54,339 nucleotides of DNA from NCBI GenBank assembly GCA_001584585.1, contig LSYV01000005.1, forward strand, positions 1,507,013 to 1,561,351. Reading direction: 5' to 3'. Below the pieces are notes generated by a model that saw only the letters and a program-made list of their open reading frames with translations, searched no databases and was not told the origin of the DNA. Position numbers and translations under genes: made by a program. The DNA comes from Gonium pectorale (taxonomy: Eukaryota > Chlorophyta > Chlorophyceae > Chlamydomonadales > Volvocaceae). Positions 20,961 to 32,190 of the stretch are shown one piece after another; the stretch's first letter is position 1, and the number at the start of each line of letters is the position of its first letter.

Positions 20961-23900
20961 GCATGAAGGACGCGAATGCGGGGACAGGTACTTTCCGCTT
21001 CGCGGGAAGAGAAACGTGAGTTGTTAGGGGAGTCGGCTGACTGTGTTGTGGGCTGCGTTGCTGTTGATGCCCCCAACCAGCGCGCCAACCCCTTGCTCAT
21101 TGCCCGGCATGCGCCCTGTGCTGCCCCCTCGACCCTGCTTCAGGCAAGCATCAGCGTTACGTCCTGCGCTGCGAACGCCATCTTCATGGGCATGAACGGC
21201 ATGACTTGAAGCAGCAAGTACGTCGCATTGTCGCCTTGCCATGTCCCTCCCCCCGCCAAGGCAAACTGGCATGCTAGCGGGGAGCCTGCCAACCATACGC
21301 GCTCCTACGGTTTCTCCTTGCACGCACGAGCCTGCGCTCCGTAAGCCATGACGGCTTGCTTGCTAACTGCGGTGTGTTTCCATGGCACACGTACATCAAC
21401 CAAGTGCGGCTCTCCCCTCTGGAGATCCTAACGATTGCCTTTTCTGCGTGTTCCCCGCCTGTCACTCAGGATGATGGCGGCTGCAACTCTGCCTTCTCTG
21501 TCACTGCTCGCTGCTGCCTCCGCATCCGCAGCACCGCCATTACGATCCGCGGTGGGGGCAAGCAGCGAGAGCTGGGGCACATTCCGGCAGCAGCGCGCCA
21601 CTTCGCATCCCGGAGCTCCTTACTCCGTCGGCTCTGACGTTGGTGATGAGGGTTGGTAAGCAACGGCGCCGCTACCGTATGGCCATCTTCGCCGCGGCTT
21701 TAAATTAGCGCGTTGCTTCCGCCCGCTCGGTCTGGCTCTGTTTTGTTCCTCTGCCGACAGCTGCTGCATTGGCTGCGACACCGGCAGGGGGACAGAACGG
21801 ATTCGCCATCTCGTGCATTACTGGGATCGAAGGCGCGCTCCGTGGTTGGCTCCTGCACGAATCTATACGGGGAGGTGCAGGCGCGGCGCCGCGTGGCGCG
21901 GCTGCTGCGAAACCTACACACCTAGCATCTGCGATAATGTAGTAAGGGGAGTTTGGAACCGGCCCCTGAAGGAGCGGTCGTGTCATCCGTTCAGTGCGCC
22001 AGACGTTGAAAAAGGAAAAGTAACTTGCAGAGAGGACGTGTGGTTTTGCTCTTGTTCAGTACAGGCGTACGGTGAGTGCTGGTGCAAGTGTGAGCCGAGA
22101 GAAAAAGAGGGTTTATGCTGTTGGTGGTGGCAAGCGAGGAGAGGCGTGGTGTTGGCCCCTGGGCATGGGCCTGGCCCTGTCGGTGCAAATGTGGTTTCTG
22201 GTTGGTTGCGTGGGTGGGAGAGAGCAGAAAGCTGCGTATGACTACAGTGTTTGTTTAGATTTGCTCCCCTAACATCTTTTGGTCCCTGTCCTCCGTCCCA
22301 GTCCGCAGCGTGGGCTATACTTTGACTGGGCTTGTTTGCGAGTCTACACGTCTGCGGATGGTACGGGCAGGGTTGTTTTTGGTGGGTACTGCAATCTGCG
22401 CGCCCTCCCCCCCCCCCCGTGTGCAGCGACGGTGCTTTCGGACGCGGTGATTGCGTCCTTGTGAGCGGCCTTGCAAGAGGTGTGTGTGCGCATTGCTCGT
22501 GTGTCTGTCTCCACGTGTGTCCCTTTGTATGTGGCCTCCCTGTGTGCGGGCGAGCCGTCTGCGCGGCGAGCACGCCCGCGGTACGCCACCCGGCCGTACA
22601 CGTTTTCTGTGTGTGCCGGGTGTGCTTTTGTGTTTCGTGCGCCGTTTTGCAGGCAGTCCCTCGCCAGCCCGCATGGGTTTGTCGCCGCGCCCGTCGTGGC
22701 GTTGGACGGCGGTGGTTGGGGCGGCTGCTTGCTCGTGTGTGGCCCCACCTCGCCCTGTTGTGGCCCCCGTCCTCCTGAGTTGTATTGGAGGCGGGGCGGT
22801 TGGTGTGCAACCACGGAGATCGATGCGGCGTTTGTGCGGTTGTTGGACTGCTGCTGGAGTCGGTGCTCGCATCGCGGTGGCGCGAGGCGCGAGGAGGTAC
22901 GGCGGTAACGGAACACGAATGCGGCACTGGCTGTGAGAAGCATCGAGGGGCGTCTTCGCTGCTGCGGCTCACATTTCGCCACGTCGCCTGAACATGGCTG
23001 TACAGTTTCAGTTTTCCCCGCAGGCCTGGTTGAGGGCCCTCCTCGCAGCGTGTTTTGTCCGTCCCCAAGCACTGTGAACTGGCTTAGCGCGCTCTGAACA
23101 CGTGTAGTGACAACAAGGGCCCCGGGGTTTGCTTGCTCTTTAAGTAGGTGATTTTTTGAATCTTCGGCTGTCGCATGCAGCTTGAGCGGGTGTGGCCTGG
23201 TGTTCATGGGGAGTGTGCGGCCGCCCAAGCGTTTTTGTCTATGTCTTTTTGAGCATACGAGGTGGCGTGGCGAACGTACAGCTTTTACTCGCAAAAGCAT
23301 GCTGTGGACGCACTAGTCCTGTGTCTTTGTGTTCCCGTATGGTGGATAACCGCATAACCAGTTGGCGGAGCCGTGCCTTTTGTTGCTCCTGTATGTTCCG
23401 TGGTTCGACGAGGATTGTGGTGCGCCGATCTTTCAACCGCCGCCACAGTGGATGCGGTCGGCATGACGCATGCTCCCATTGTGACCCTCAAGGGGTGGAA
23501 AGCAGCCCGGCCTGGCAGATTGGCAGAGCCGGCTGCTTGCGACTCGAATGACCGTTCCAATGACGTGTAACGCATTTCTGCTTCAGTCTTCGGTCTTGGC
23601 TAGGGGCCAAGCCCGACCCGCGGCGGCACGCAGCAGACACTTGAAATTGCTCCTCTGACAGCACGAAAGGGGTGTGATGTGTCCAGCAGGGCGCCGGGTA
23701 CTGGGCACGGCGGGCAAGGTAGGCGAGCAGACGCCCCAGCTTTTTTCCTACGGAAAGGTTACAGGCAGAGAGGCGAGAAAGGGCGCAGACATCGGGAGGG
23801 ACACATACCTCACCGAAACCCTGCCCTACATACAGCGAGCCGGCTGCCCGTGGGTCTTATAACCGCTGGTCGCCGTCCACCGCCATCGGTCTGACGGAGC

Positions 23901-24616
23901 TCGCAACTGCCGCACATGCACCTTCGAGTGAACCCTCATGTCGTTATCAGGCCTCCTGCACTGACCCGCCGTGCCTCTCCGGGCAGTCCCTGCTCGCCTT
24001 TCCAGGCGCAACCCTGTATCAGCGCGCCCTCCAGGAATGCAGCGCGGGACTGGGAATGGGACTGGGACTGGGATGGGGTTGTGGGGTGCTGTGTGCTGGG
24101 CCGCATGTCTGGTAGCTTGCGTGGGACCCTGCGGCTATGTTGTGAACAGAGCTGCGGAGCCGGGACATTGGGGCTGCATGGCTGGGGCGCTGCGGCTTCC
24201 TTGATGCGGCATTATGCGGCCGCACTCTCAGGCACCGAAGCTATGGTGCTGCAGCCGCTTGCAACTGCTGTTGCGACACTGTGTGCCGCCTCTCGCTCCT
24301 CCGTCCGGCCCGAGTGATCTATGGATCAATGACGGAAGCACTGACGGCATCTGCATGGCTGAGCTCGTGGGCGCGCCTGATGTGCATTCCCTTCTCTGTC
24401 GTGTGCCACAGCTGGCACCGGCAAACCTTCTTTGCGTTTCACATTTTTATGCGCTCAGCTGCAGGCGTGGGCCGAGACATTGCCACTACGCTCTTGGCCC
24501 CCGCATCCCCCCCCCCCGCTCCGCTGCAGCGCTGCTCGCTCGTCGCTGACGTAGAAGCGACACACAGGTCGTCTACAACTACGCCAAGACCACCACACGT
24601 TCTTCCATTGAGTACA

Positions 24617-24651
24617 GTATGCGATTCGGTGTCCGCGACGCGACCCATTTC
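24617..24651 (+). repeat. Short dispersed motif shared with LRR-gene intron 1
   Basis: The core TATGCGATTCGGTGTCCGCG continues into ACGCGACCC. The same sequence lies on the minus strand at 36940-36906, inside intron 1 of the large LRR gene. A looser match occurs at about 34130-34155 in its last recognisable intron. Confidence 0.7.
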
Positions 24652-24713
24652 CCATCTTTATTACCCCCCGCCCCGAAAGGCGGCCCACAGCCTCGCCCGC
24701 CGCATGCTGTTTG

Positions 24714-24827
24714 GTGGAGGTTGCGCAGGCGCCGGGGCCCGAGCTGCTGGCGTGGCTGTCGGGGGTGCCGGAGCTGGTGGTCCGCGGCACGGGCCTGGTG
24801 GGCCGCCTGCTGCGGCTGGGCGGGTAG
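24714..24827 (+). pseudogene. Copied 3' end of an LRR gene
   Basis: This encodes a 37-residue tail ending in TAG with APGPELLAWLSGVPELVVRG and LLRLGG. It is nearly the same as the C terminus of the minus-strand LRR protein ending at 32191 (APGPELLAWLSGVPELVVRG then LLRLGD). No upstream LRR exons are present. Dispersed repeat A starts about 4 bases after its stop. Just upstream, 24617-24651 matches a piece of intron 1 of the same LRR gene in the same sense. It is a truncated copy of this or a related gene. Confidence 0.8.
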
Positions 24828-24830
24828 CGA

Positions 24831-24926
24831 GAAGATAAGAGAAGTCTGCAAAGAAAGGAGGGAGCCCCTCCCGAAGGCGCGACGTTTCCCGTAGGGCGGG
24901 CGGGTACAAAGCAAGACGGGTGACGT
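24831..24926 (-). repeat. Dispersed repeat A, copy 3
   Basis: Its reverse complement reads ACGTCACCCGTCTTGC, GTACCCGCCCGCCCTA, CGGGAAACGTCGCGCC, GGGCTCCCTCCTTTCT and TGCAGACTTCTCTTATCTT, in the same order as the copies at 616 and 31739. It directly follows the copied LRR tail. Confidence 0.75.
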
Positions 24927-25534
24927 GCCTCCCGCCCCGCAAAAGCCCGCCTGTAGGCCGCCCATTCGAATTTTCGGGCACACCACAACCGACGGCACCT
25001 TGTCGCGGCTTTCACGGCTACGTACATGTTTTCTGTGTGAGCTGGGTCTGGGACCAGACGTCTGGGACCCAGACGTCTGGCTGGGCACGATTGCGGATGT
25101 GGCGTGGGGTTTAGGCACTCGTCGAGGTGATTAACAGGAACACTTGTGTCCATGCTATGTCAGTGCTGCCAGGAAAATGCAACACTTACTAAAGGACTGG
25201 CGTCGCAGACCGCCAAGGCGGCGTAAATTACCCTAAACACCGAAAACAGGGAAGGCCTGAATTCTGTTAGGTACCCATGGAAGTCGCTGCCCCGGCACTG
25301 ATGCCGCATGGAGACTGGCACATGGAGACTGCCGAAATTCCGCAAGATTTTGGATTGCACTGTTCACGATTGGCAACCAATCCCAAAGGGAGGCACACGC
25401 GGCATGAAACCCGGCCGTACGGCTATGCTATGGTATGGTATCGTGTCCTTCCTCACTCACACAGTCCATGAACTCTGAGACAAGTGACACGCTCAAGAGC
25501 GTCCCTTAGGGACAGACGGTAAAGGATTGCGAAC

Positions 25535-28500
25535 ATGGATGCCAGCGGAGCCGAGCCTTCAGCGCACTTGCTGGAGGAGATTCATGCGAAGTTCATTGCT
25601 ACAGCACCCAAGGACGGCCTGTAAGAGTATTCAGGCCCTTGGTCCGCCTTCGCCCGCGCGCTGACAATGCTCTCTGCGCTTCCGCGCCCGGCAGAAGCAA
25701 GGACAAGCTCTTCTTTCTTGTAGAACAGGCGTGGTGGTACTATGAGGTGAACAAGCGGCGAGCACTGCGCATCTTGCCCGCTTGCCCGGAGCTCCAGTGA
25801 GGTCTTTTTGTTGGATAAAGCCATGTAGCATAGTGTTATGGGCTCGCACTTCACAAAGCTCGGGTGCAAACCGCATGCAATCCGCTATGGAGACAAGGTG
25901 CCTTCGCCCTCTTCAAGGTGTGACTTCGCCCTCTTGCTGCTGTATATCAGGATAAGGTCCGGCCTGCTTCCAAGACCCCCCTCAAGCACTACTCGTCATA
26001 CACCACATTCGCTGAGCCCTTCTTCCGCAAATGCGAGGCACTTGCACCCATGCTGGTAAGCGGCAATGGCGCACTTGGTTTAGAGCATCATGCCACCGAG
26101 AAGGGGTCGGGGGACGGCACGGCGGTGGACCACGGGTAGCGGACTCGAGCAATGTCGACCCCTCCCCGACCACTCTCACTATAGCTACCCTGTCTGTCAG
26201 GAGCATGTTTCGCCCTGGAATCGGTATGAGCTACGTGCCCCTGTCCTTGCACCCTGAAGTATGCGCCCTCCCTCGTGCGCTCTCCTCCCCCAGCCCCGGC
26301 TGCCCTCCATGCTAGAGGAGTACCGGCGCTACAAGCAGAGCATTCCGGTGTTCGGCGCCATCCTGCTGGACTCAGCCATGGAGCAGGTGTGGAGGGCAGG
26401 GGTTCGATGGGCACAAGTCCAGGATCCGATCTAACACGGCGGCATGCAGGCAAACTGGGCCGCGTGTGAACGGGTGTCTGACCAGCACTGAAACCGATCC
26501 TGTGCGCCGGCGCCATATCGGCGGGGACTCTTGAACGCTTGGCACGCAAGGCCCACCTTCTGCTATCGCCCGCCGCACCCCCTACACGTCATAGCCGCCT
26601 GCTTTTCCTGGCCCAACCCAGGTGCTGCTGGTCCGCGGCAACAAGAGCAGCATGGGCTGGGGCTTCCCGCGCGGAAAGCTGAACGAAGGCGAGAAGGAGG
26701 CTAGCTGCGCCGTCCGTGAGGTGAGGGCGCGTGTCCTTTGTGGGTGTGTGCGGCGCGTAGCTGGGGAGGCAGCTGGCAGGTACAGACAGTGTGCATGGTG
26801 TTGGCGAGGTGGCGAGTCGGCGCGGGCTTTCCTGGGGTGGCGACTGGCGAGCCATGCCTTGTTCTTGGGGCATCGCAGGAAGGCGGTTGCACGGGGTCGG
26901 GGGGCATCGCGAGAAGAGCGGCGCGGGGGCCACCGGGCAAATGAGCCGGCCTCACGCGAACGGGTGTAGGCGGCGGCTACCTTCGAGCGTAGACTTGCAT
27001 GCCTGGCAAAAAGCAGAGGCGGCCTAGCGGCTCTCGGGCCGCCCTGATGCCGCCTCTCGTCATGCGCAGGCACAGCGCACCCCACCGGGGTGGGTCCAAC
27101 TGGGTAGGCTCGGAAGAGGCGAAGGCCTACGATCCGAAGCTCAATCTGCGGCTCCACATCACCCTTCCGGCTCTTTCGCGACCTACCAACGCCAGCTCCT
27201 GTCCGCCCTCCACGCGCTCCTCCGGCATCTCACACACATTGCGTTGGGGCGGGTAGCGCCCCTGGCCAGGGTCGGCCCGAAGATGTAACACTACACACAT
27301 GCACACACGCATCGTATAGAACACACACGCATGCATGCAGCACGTGCGCCGTACCAAGCTCCCAGCACAGCTGCTGCGCCTTGTGCCACCTGTCATACCG
27401 CGACCGACGAGCATGCCGCCGCGCCGTATACACGCCGTACAGGTACTGGAGGAGACGGGATACGACATCAAGGCCTCGCTTCGCGAGTCGGACTACCTGG
27501 AGGTGACGGCGGACGGCAAGCGCCACAAGCTGTACATTGTGACGGGGCTCGACCCAACCACGCAGGAGTTTGAGCCGCACTCCAAATGGGTGAGCGGTGG
27601 GCGAGCATTGGACGGACTGGTGGGACGCGCCCTGCCCTGCGGGCTGCACTCCCGGGCACGCGAGCGCTCCTTTATTTGCTCACTAGCGCGCGGAAAGGAG
27701 CGGCAGCGAGGGTGCAACTCAGTGCGGGGTGCTGCGGCAGGGGTGAGGCCGCCGCGTCGGGTGTCGAGTGCGCCCCATGTGCCTCACGCGGCGTCGCGCC
27801 ACGGTGCTCTGCGCCACCCCCCCTCCGCAGGAGATTGGTGCGTACGCGTGGCACCGGGTGGACGCTCTTCCGGCCTCCGCGGACGAGGCCAGTCAGGTGG
27901 GTCCCTCCCTCCCAGCATGTACTGGGCGCTCAGGAGAGTGCGCCTGTGGGAGGGGAGGGAGGGAGAGGAGTTTCGGCACATTAATGTGGAGAGCTCGCAG
28001 GCTGCGTGAGCCATGGTCGCAACTCCGGATCGCTCAGTTATGGGTGTGTTCCCTATGACTAACTTGTTATCTTGCGTATCAAACAAGCTGGTGCGCTGCT
28101 CCCAAACCATGCGCTCGCAGGTGTACCTGTCAGCGGACGGCGTGCGGCACCGCTTCTTCATGATCCACCCCTTCGTGGCACGCCTGCGCAAGTAAGCAAA
28201 AGTGGTACCGGGGCACAAGCCGCTGGGGCTGAGGAGCAACGCGTAGGCGCTCGTGCTGTTCACAGCCCCTGCCCCGCCCATGTCCATGGCACTCCTCTGC
28301 GCGCGTGCACGACGTCGGTCCTCACGTCCATGTCCTGACCTGCGGATCGCACTATCCGCGACCTCCACAATCCAGGTGGATTGACAAGCGCCGCAAGCAG
28401 CTGGCCACTCGGCCGCCGCAGCCGCAGCCGCAGACCTCGGCGGCCTCCGGGCCTCCTCCCGGCCTGGCGCCGCAAGCAGGGTTGCAGCAGCCGCAGGTCC

Positions 28501-28987
28501 AGCGACCGGCGCTGTCGGCGCAGACGGCGGTGGCGGCGGCGCTGCGCTCCGGCCCCAGCGACGCGGCGGTGCGGATGACCCGGCAGCCGAGCCAGGGGCT
28601 GCCTGCGGCTGCGGCGACTGCCGGCAACGGCGGCTCGGCGGCCGCTGGATCGGGGGCACCTAGCATGGGCAACTTCAGGTGCGGGCGCTTGGGCCGCGGA
28701 GGCGTGGTGCCCTCTGGTTGTCTGGGTGACGTGATCCCTCCCTGCTTTGGGCTTGGCAGGACGCTGTCCTGGGTGCGTATCAGTACCAAGCACTCGCAGA
28801 ATTGCAGTAACCTGCTCGTGTATCGTTGCACCCTTCCTTACCTTCTTTCGCGCGACTTTTGCCAGCCATGTTTCGCACACAGTAAGACAGCGCATGCTTA
28901 GTTCGGGGTCGTTTCGCACCGTGTGCACTCACCGTCGACAGGTTTGACCGGGAGCCCATCCTCCGCTGCTTCGCCGCGGTGGCCTAG
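25535..28987 (+). CDS. DCP2: mRNA-decapping enzyme subunit 2
   Basis: Ten exons join in phase to 355 residues: 25535-25620, 25695-25746, 25951-26055, 26294-26386, 26622-26720, 27443-27589, 27831-27896, 28121-28191, 28376-28678, 28942-28987. DCP2 removes the 5' m7G cap from mRNA with DCP1 in cytoplasmic P-bodies. The N-terminal regulatory (box A) domain is seen in LLEEIHAKFI, LFFLVEQAWWYYED and EEYRRYKQSIPVFGAILLD. The Nudix box (about 130-152) starts GWGFPRGKLNEGE and ends REVLEETGY, keeping the catalytic glutamates. Box B is seen in HRFFMIHPFVARLRKWIDKR. The remaining 110 residues are Pro/Gln/Ala-rich and end in FRFDREPILRCFAAVA. The length fits short plant-type DCP2. Exon 3 joins exon 4 directly; an AG/GTATGA-bounded 23-base segment at about 26203 was left out because it breaks the phase. 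Confidence 0.93.
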
Positions 28988-29396
28988 GGCGGCGGACGGC
29001 CTGCCGTTGCCGCCAAGCTGTCGCGCGGGGCCCCGGGCTGCCACCGGTGCGCTCTCTCCACACGTGAAGGCGGGGCTGTTGTGCACGTGACCGCGACTGC
29101 GGACGTGCGCTGGCGCTCGCCCTACGCGATGGAGTTAGAGCGCCTTGCGCGCGACACTCGGTGTCATCGTTGTGCCTGGAGAAACGGGTGCGCTGGGGGA
29201 GGGGCGTAGTGGGAGGCACCTAGGCCTAGAGGCACCCGCCCTCTGGCAGTGGCTGCTGGCTCGCCGGGTGATCTGTCCCGGATGATGACCCCACATTCGA
29301 CGGCAAGGCCAGTGGAGCCGCACCCGCAGCGGCTTGGGGAGGGGGCCGTGGTGGCGACGCGCACGGTTGCATCTACGAACCTGCATGAACCGCGTG

Positions 29397-29401
29397 TGTA
29401 A
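29397..29401 (+). terminator. Probable TGTAA polyadenylation signal of DCP2
   Basis: TGTAA about 410 bases after the DCP2 stop codon, a typical 3' UTR length for volvocine algae. Confidence 0.45.
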
Positions 29402-31738
29402 GGGGCGGGGCGCGGCGCTTTCACTAGCGCCGTCTCCTGTGAACCGCGCGCTCAGCTTATGGCAGGACCCCCGCCCGCGCCGCCCGCTTCCCGTGTCTCC
29501 ATATTGGTGCACGGGTGTGTGGGTGTGTGTTCTATATGATCTAGGTGTGTGGGTGTGTGATGCGGTTAGGACGCACTACCCCGTGCTGTGGCGGTGCTTG
29601 CGCGGGGTGGCGCCTCCGGTGGCGCAGAATAATACACGAATGACATGGGGTGCATTGAAGCCGGGGACCCAGAAACAGTTTCGTCACTGCTCTTCATTTT
29701 CATACCTTTAATATTATTGTGCTGCAGAGCCCTGGACAGCCTTGTTACCGTTTCGGAGGGTGCAGCTGCGGGGCCGGGCGGCATCTGTACGGTAATGCGT
29801 CATTTCTGTCTGTTGCGTCATGAAAGTCACTCATGCCGGTCGGGGTGTTTACTCCCGAGCGGTTGCCAATTGATGTGCAACGGTGCCGTGCCGGAGGGTA
29901 TAGTAATGTTGGAATGGCAGCTGAATCGTTGGAACTCCAGGTGTGCTGTGTTGTATATTGTCAATCATCCTCGAAACAACGCAGACCTCGCTGCCAGAGC
30001 TGCCTTAAGGCAGTTGCGCTTTTTGCCGCTGGCGGTCCACGTTGCTCTTTCACGCGTCGGTAATATGTGCCCAAGGGATTTGATGCTGTACATTTAAGGG
30101 AAGACGGGCGCCGGCGGTTAAATGTTCTCTCTGCCACAGATGCTCCTGCCTGCCCTGTTGCTGTGATAGGCACCCCTATTGCAACCACTCGCTATGACGA
30201 CTGCGGCTAGACGTTGGGTGCCGGCGTGCTGCCCGCGATGTCGACCCGACGTTGAAACCCGAGTTCTGCAGTGCATGGCTCGGCCCTTCATACCTGTGGT
30301 GACAGTTTGGAGTGGTTCTATGGGCTGTGCGTTCGCTGTGAGGGTACGGTACGTTGCGGTGTTCGGACCGGGGCTGGTTTGCCCCAAGTTGTTTGTCGCC
30401 GGGGGGTGGGCAGCGGTCCCAGCGGTGGGGCAGGTAGCGGATGCGTGGCCGACCAATCCAACGCAGGAGACATACGTAGTCGCGGATTGAGCATAACCAA
30501 TGGGTGTGGGCGTGTGAGGAGAGTGGCAACGTTGAGGCAGAAACGATAGGACGTGCCTTACTCACAGACAGGCGTGTTATTATCAAGTTGATAGCAAGTG
30601 GCGGATGCAGAAGGCGATAGGGGAGCTCAGCGTTCCCCAAATGGCGGTGGCTTCTGCGCCCGGTCGGATGCTCCCATCGCGGAGACCCTCGGGCCGGCTG
30701 GTTTCCGGAAGACCTCAGCGCTACGGGATTCGGATGATGGCTAGGGTTACGAGTGGTCGTTTGTTTCTGCGGCGCCGTGCAATTACGCTGCAGGCCCTTA
30801 CGAGGGGCATGTGCACCTGAGGCGGCCGTGCATGAGTGATGGTTCCGTGGATGATGATAGTTCTCTTCTTTTTTCATGAGGCCGAGACCAGTGGCCTGTT
30901 GATTGGTTGTTGGCGTTTCAAAAAGGTGGAAGGGCTGCAGTGCTTTTCCCCGCAGGTCGACGGGCCTTCCGCGTACTGATGTGCTTAGTACTGCTGTAGA
31001 AAATGTGTAGGCGGACGGAATGCACCGCGCGGAAGCGGCCCACAGATTGTAACTGCTTGCTTGCGCAACACTCGCCTGTTCAGGGACAGCGTCTGGGCGA
31101 CGGTATCACATAAGCAAGCTGTCAACTGCCACCGGCGTTGCATCGTCGCACCACCGCGCATCGTCCGCACCAGCACGCGCGCAGCAGCACACAGGCTTTT
31201 TTTCTAAGTATGTGCCATACCGGCACTGGCGTGGAACAGCCATCGGCAGTAGCTGGGCTATGTGCAGGCCCTCAAAGACCAGCAGCAAAGCATGCCAGCG
31301 TACAGTGCGCTTCTCAGCTCCGCTGCACCATGTACGCATTGAGCAGTGTGCCTCTTTTGATTTGACGCATGGCTGTCTCCACAAACAGCAGAACAAGGCA
31401 GCAGCACCCTACGACCATTCCACCCAGTTTGCAGTGCCCAACTCACGATTCCTAGCCCCCGACCCGTACAGCGAATGCGCTGCGCCCAGCAGCTGAATCA
31501 CCACTTCACCTCGATAGTCCCGGCCCGGGCGCTGCCCGCGGTGGCAGCTGGGCAGCGCACGCCAGTGCCGCCGCCATCACGACAGTCGCAGACAACCACC
31601 GAGCCTCCAGCCCTCATCCGGCACCTGGCAAGCCCCACCCGGCCGCGAGCTGTCCCGTGCGCGTCGCTGCCGTGCCTCCAGTGGCGTCTGTGTCCGAATA
31701 GCTCGCAGCATCAGAGCGTGCACCACGTGACATGCGTG

Positions 31739-31855
31739 CGAACGTCACATGTCTTGCTCTGTACCCGTCCGCCCTATCGGAAACGTCGCGCATTCGGGCG
31801 TGTATAGCCGTAGAGGCGGGCTCCCTCTTTCTGTGCAGATTTCTTTTTTTTTGCA
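31739..31855 (+). repeat. Dispersed repeat A, copy 4
   Basis: This begins GCGAACGTCACATG, passes through CGGAAACGTCGCGC and GAGGCGGGCTCCCTCTTTCT, and ends in a T-rich tract. It is the fullest copy together with the one at 616. It lies about 340 bases beyond the stop of the large LRR gene, in the same orientation relative to that gene as copy 3 has to the copied LRR tail. Confidence 0.75.
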
Positions 31856-32020
31856 TCCGCGCCGACCTGCGCTTGTCCTGTTACTGGTAGCCAGCGCGTG
31901 GCCTTCCCATGATGCAGCACAACAGGCGCTGCGCAGCGCCAACTCACTGCCGTACCTCAAAAACGGGAGTCACAGCTCTCACGGGCCGATGTACGGTTCC
32001 CGGGCTTACCATCAATATCA

Positions 32021-32063
32021 TGTACGTCTGTACGTCTGCACGTCTGCGCGTCTGTACGTCTGA
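32021..32063. repeat. 8-bp tandem repeat TACGTCTG
   Basis: About five copies of TACGTCTG with C/G variants at the second and third positions, in intergenic DNA downstream of the LRR gene. Confidence 0.85.
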
Positions 32064-32190
32064 GTGCCGATTGCTCGGCGCGGCGAGCGAAGCCGCAAGA
32101 GTGCCGATGGCCTGCCCTGCCCTGCGCGCCATTGATACCACCTCCATCCATCCCGGGGGCCGCGGGTGAACGTCCCGAGGCCGTCTCACG

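Larger units (their letters stand above)
20961..25534. other. Gene-poor 4.6-kb stretch
   Basis: This should hold the 3' UTR of the RRM gene and the promoter of DCP2. The only plus-strand TGTAA I found after the RRM stop is at 23566-23570, too far to trust. Other content: a poly-C/GT-rich part near 22390-22700, a block at about 23778-23812 shared with 12826-12862, a 35-base motif at 24617-24651 shared with 36906-36940, a copied LRR tail (24714-24827), dispersed repeat A (24831-24926) and two 12-base palindromes CCAGACGTCTGG at 25054 and 25069. No complete gene was recognised. Confidence 0.5.
28988..32190. other. 3.2 kb between convergent genes
   Basis: This lies between the stops of DCP2 and the minus-strand LRR gene. 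It contains the DCP2 poly(A) candidate (29397), GT-rich repeats near 29510-29560, dispersed repeat A copy 4 (31739-31855) and an 8-base tandem repeat (32021-32063). No gene was recognised; the frames are short and without known motifs. Confidence 0.55.

Noticed and set aside
22390..22960. GT-rich and poly-C tracts suggesting a telomere-like or structured element
   Set aside because: No regular telomeric unit (TTTTAGGG or its variants) is present. It is simple low-complexity DNA.
21983..23068. Long minus-strand open frame of about 361 codons
   Set aside because: Composition is basic and Thr/His/Arg-rich with no domain, it overlaps other frames on both strands, and there is no splice or motif support. 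GC-rich DNA gives such frames by chance.
26200..26225. Possible extra 23-base DCP2 exon (EHVSPWN)
   Set aside because: It is flanked by AG and GTATGA, but including it breaks the phase with the next exon, whereas joining 26055 to 26294 is in phase and fits the family.
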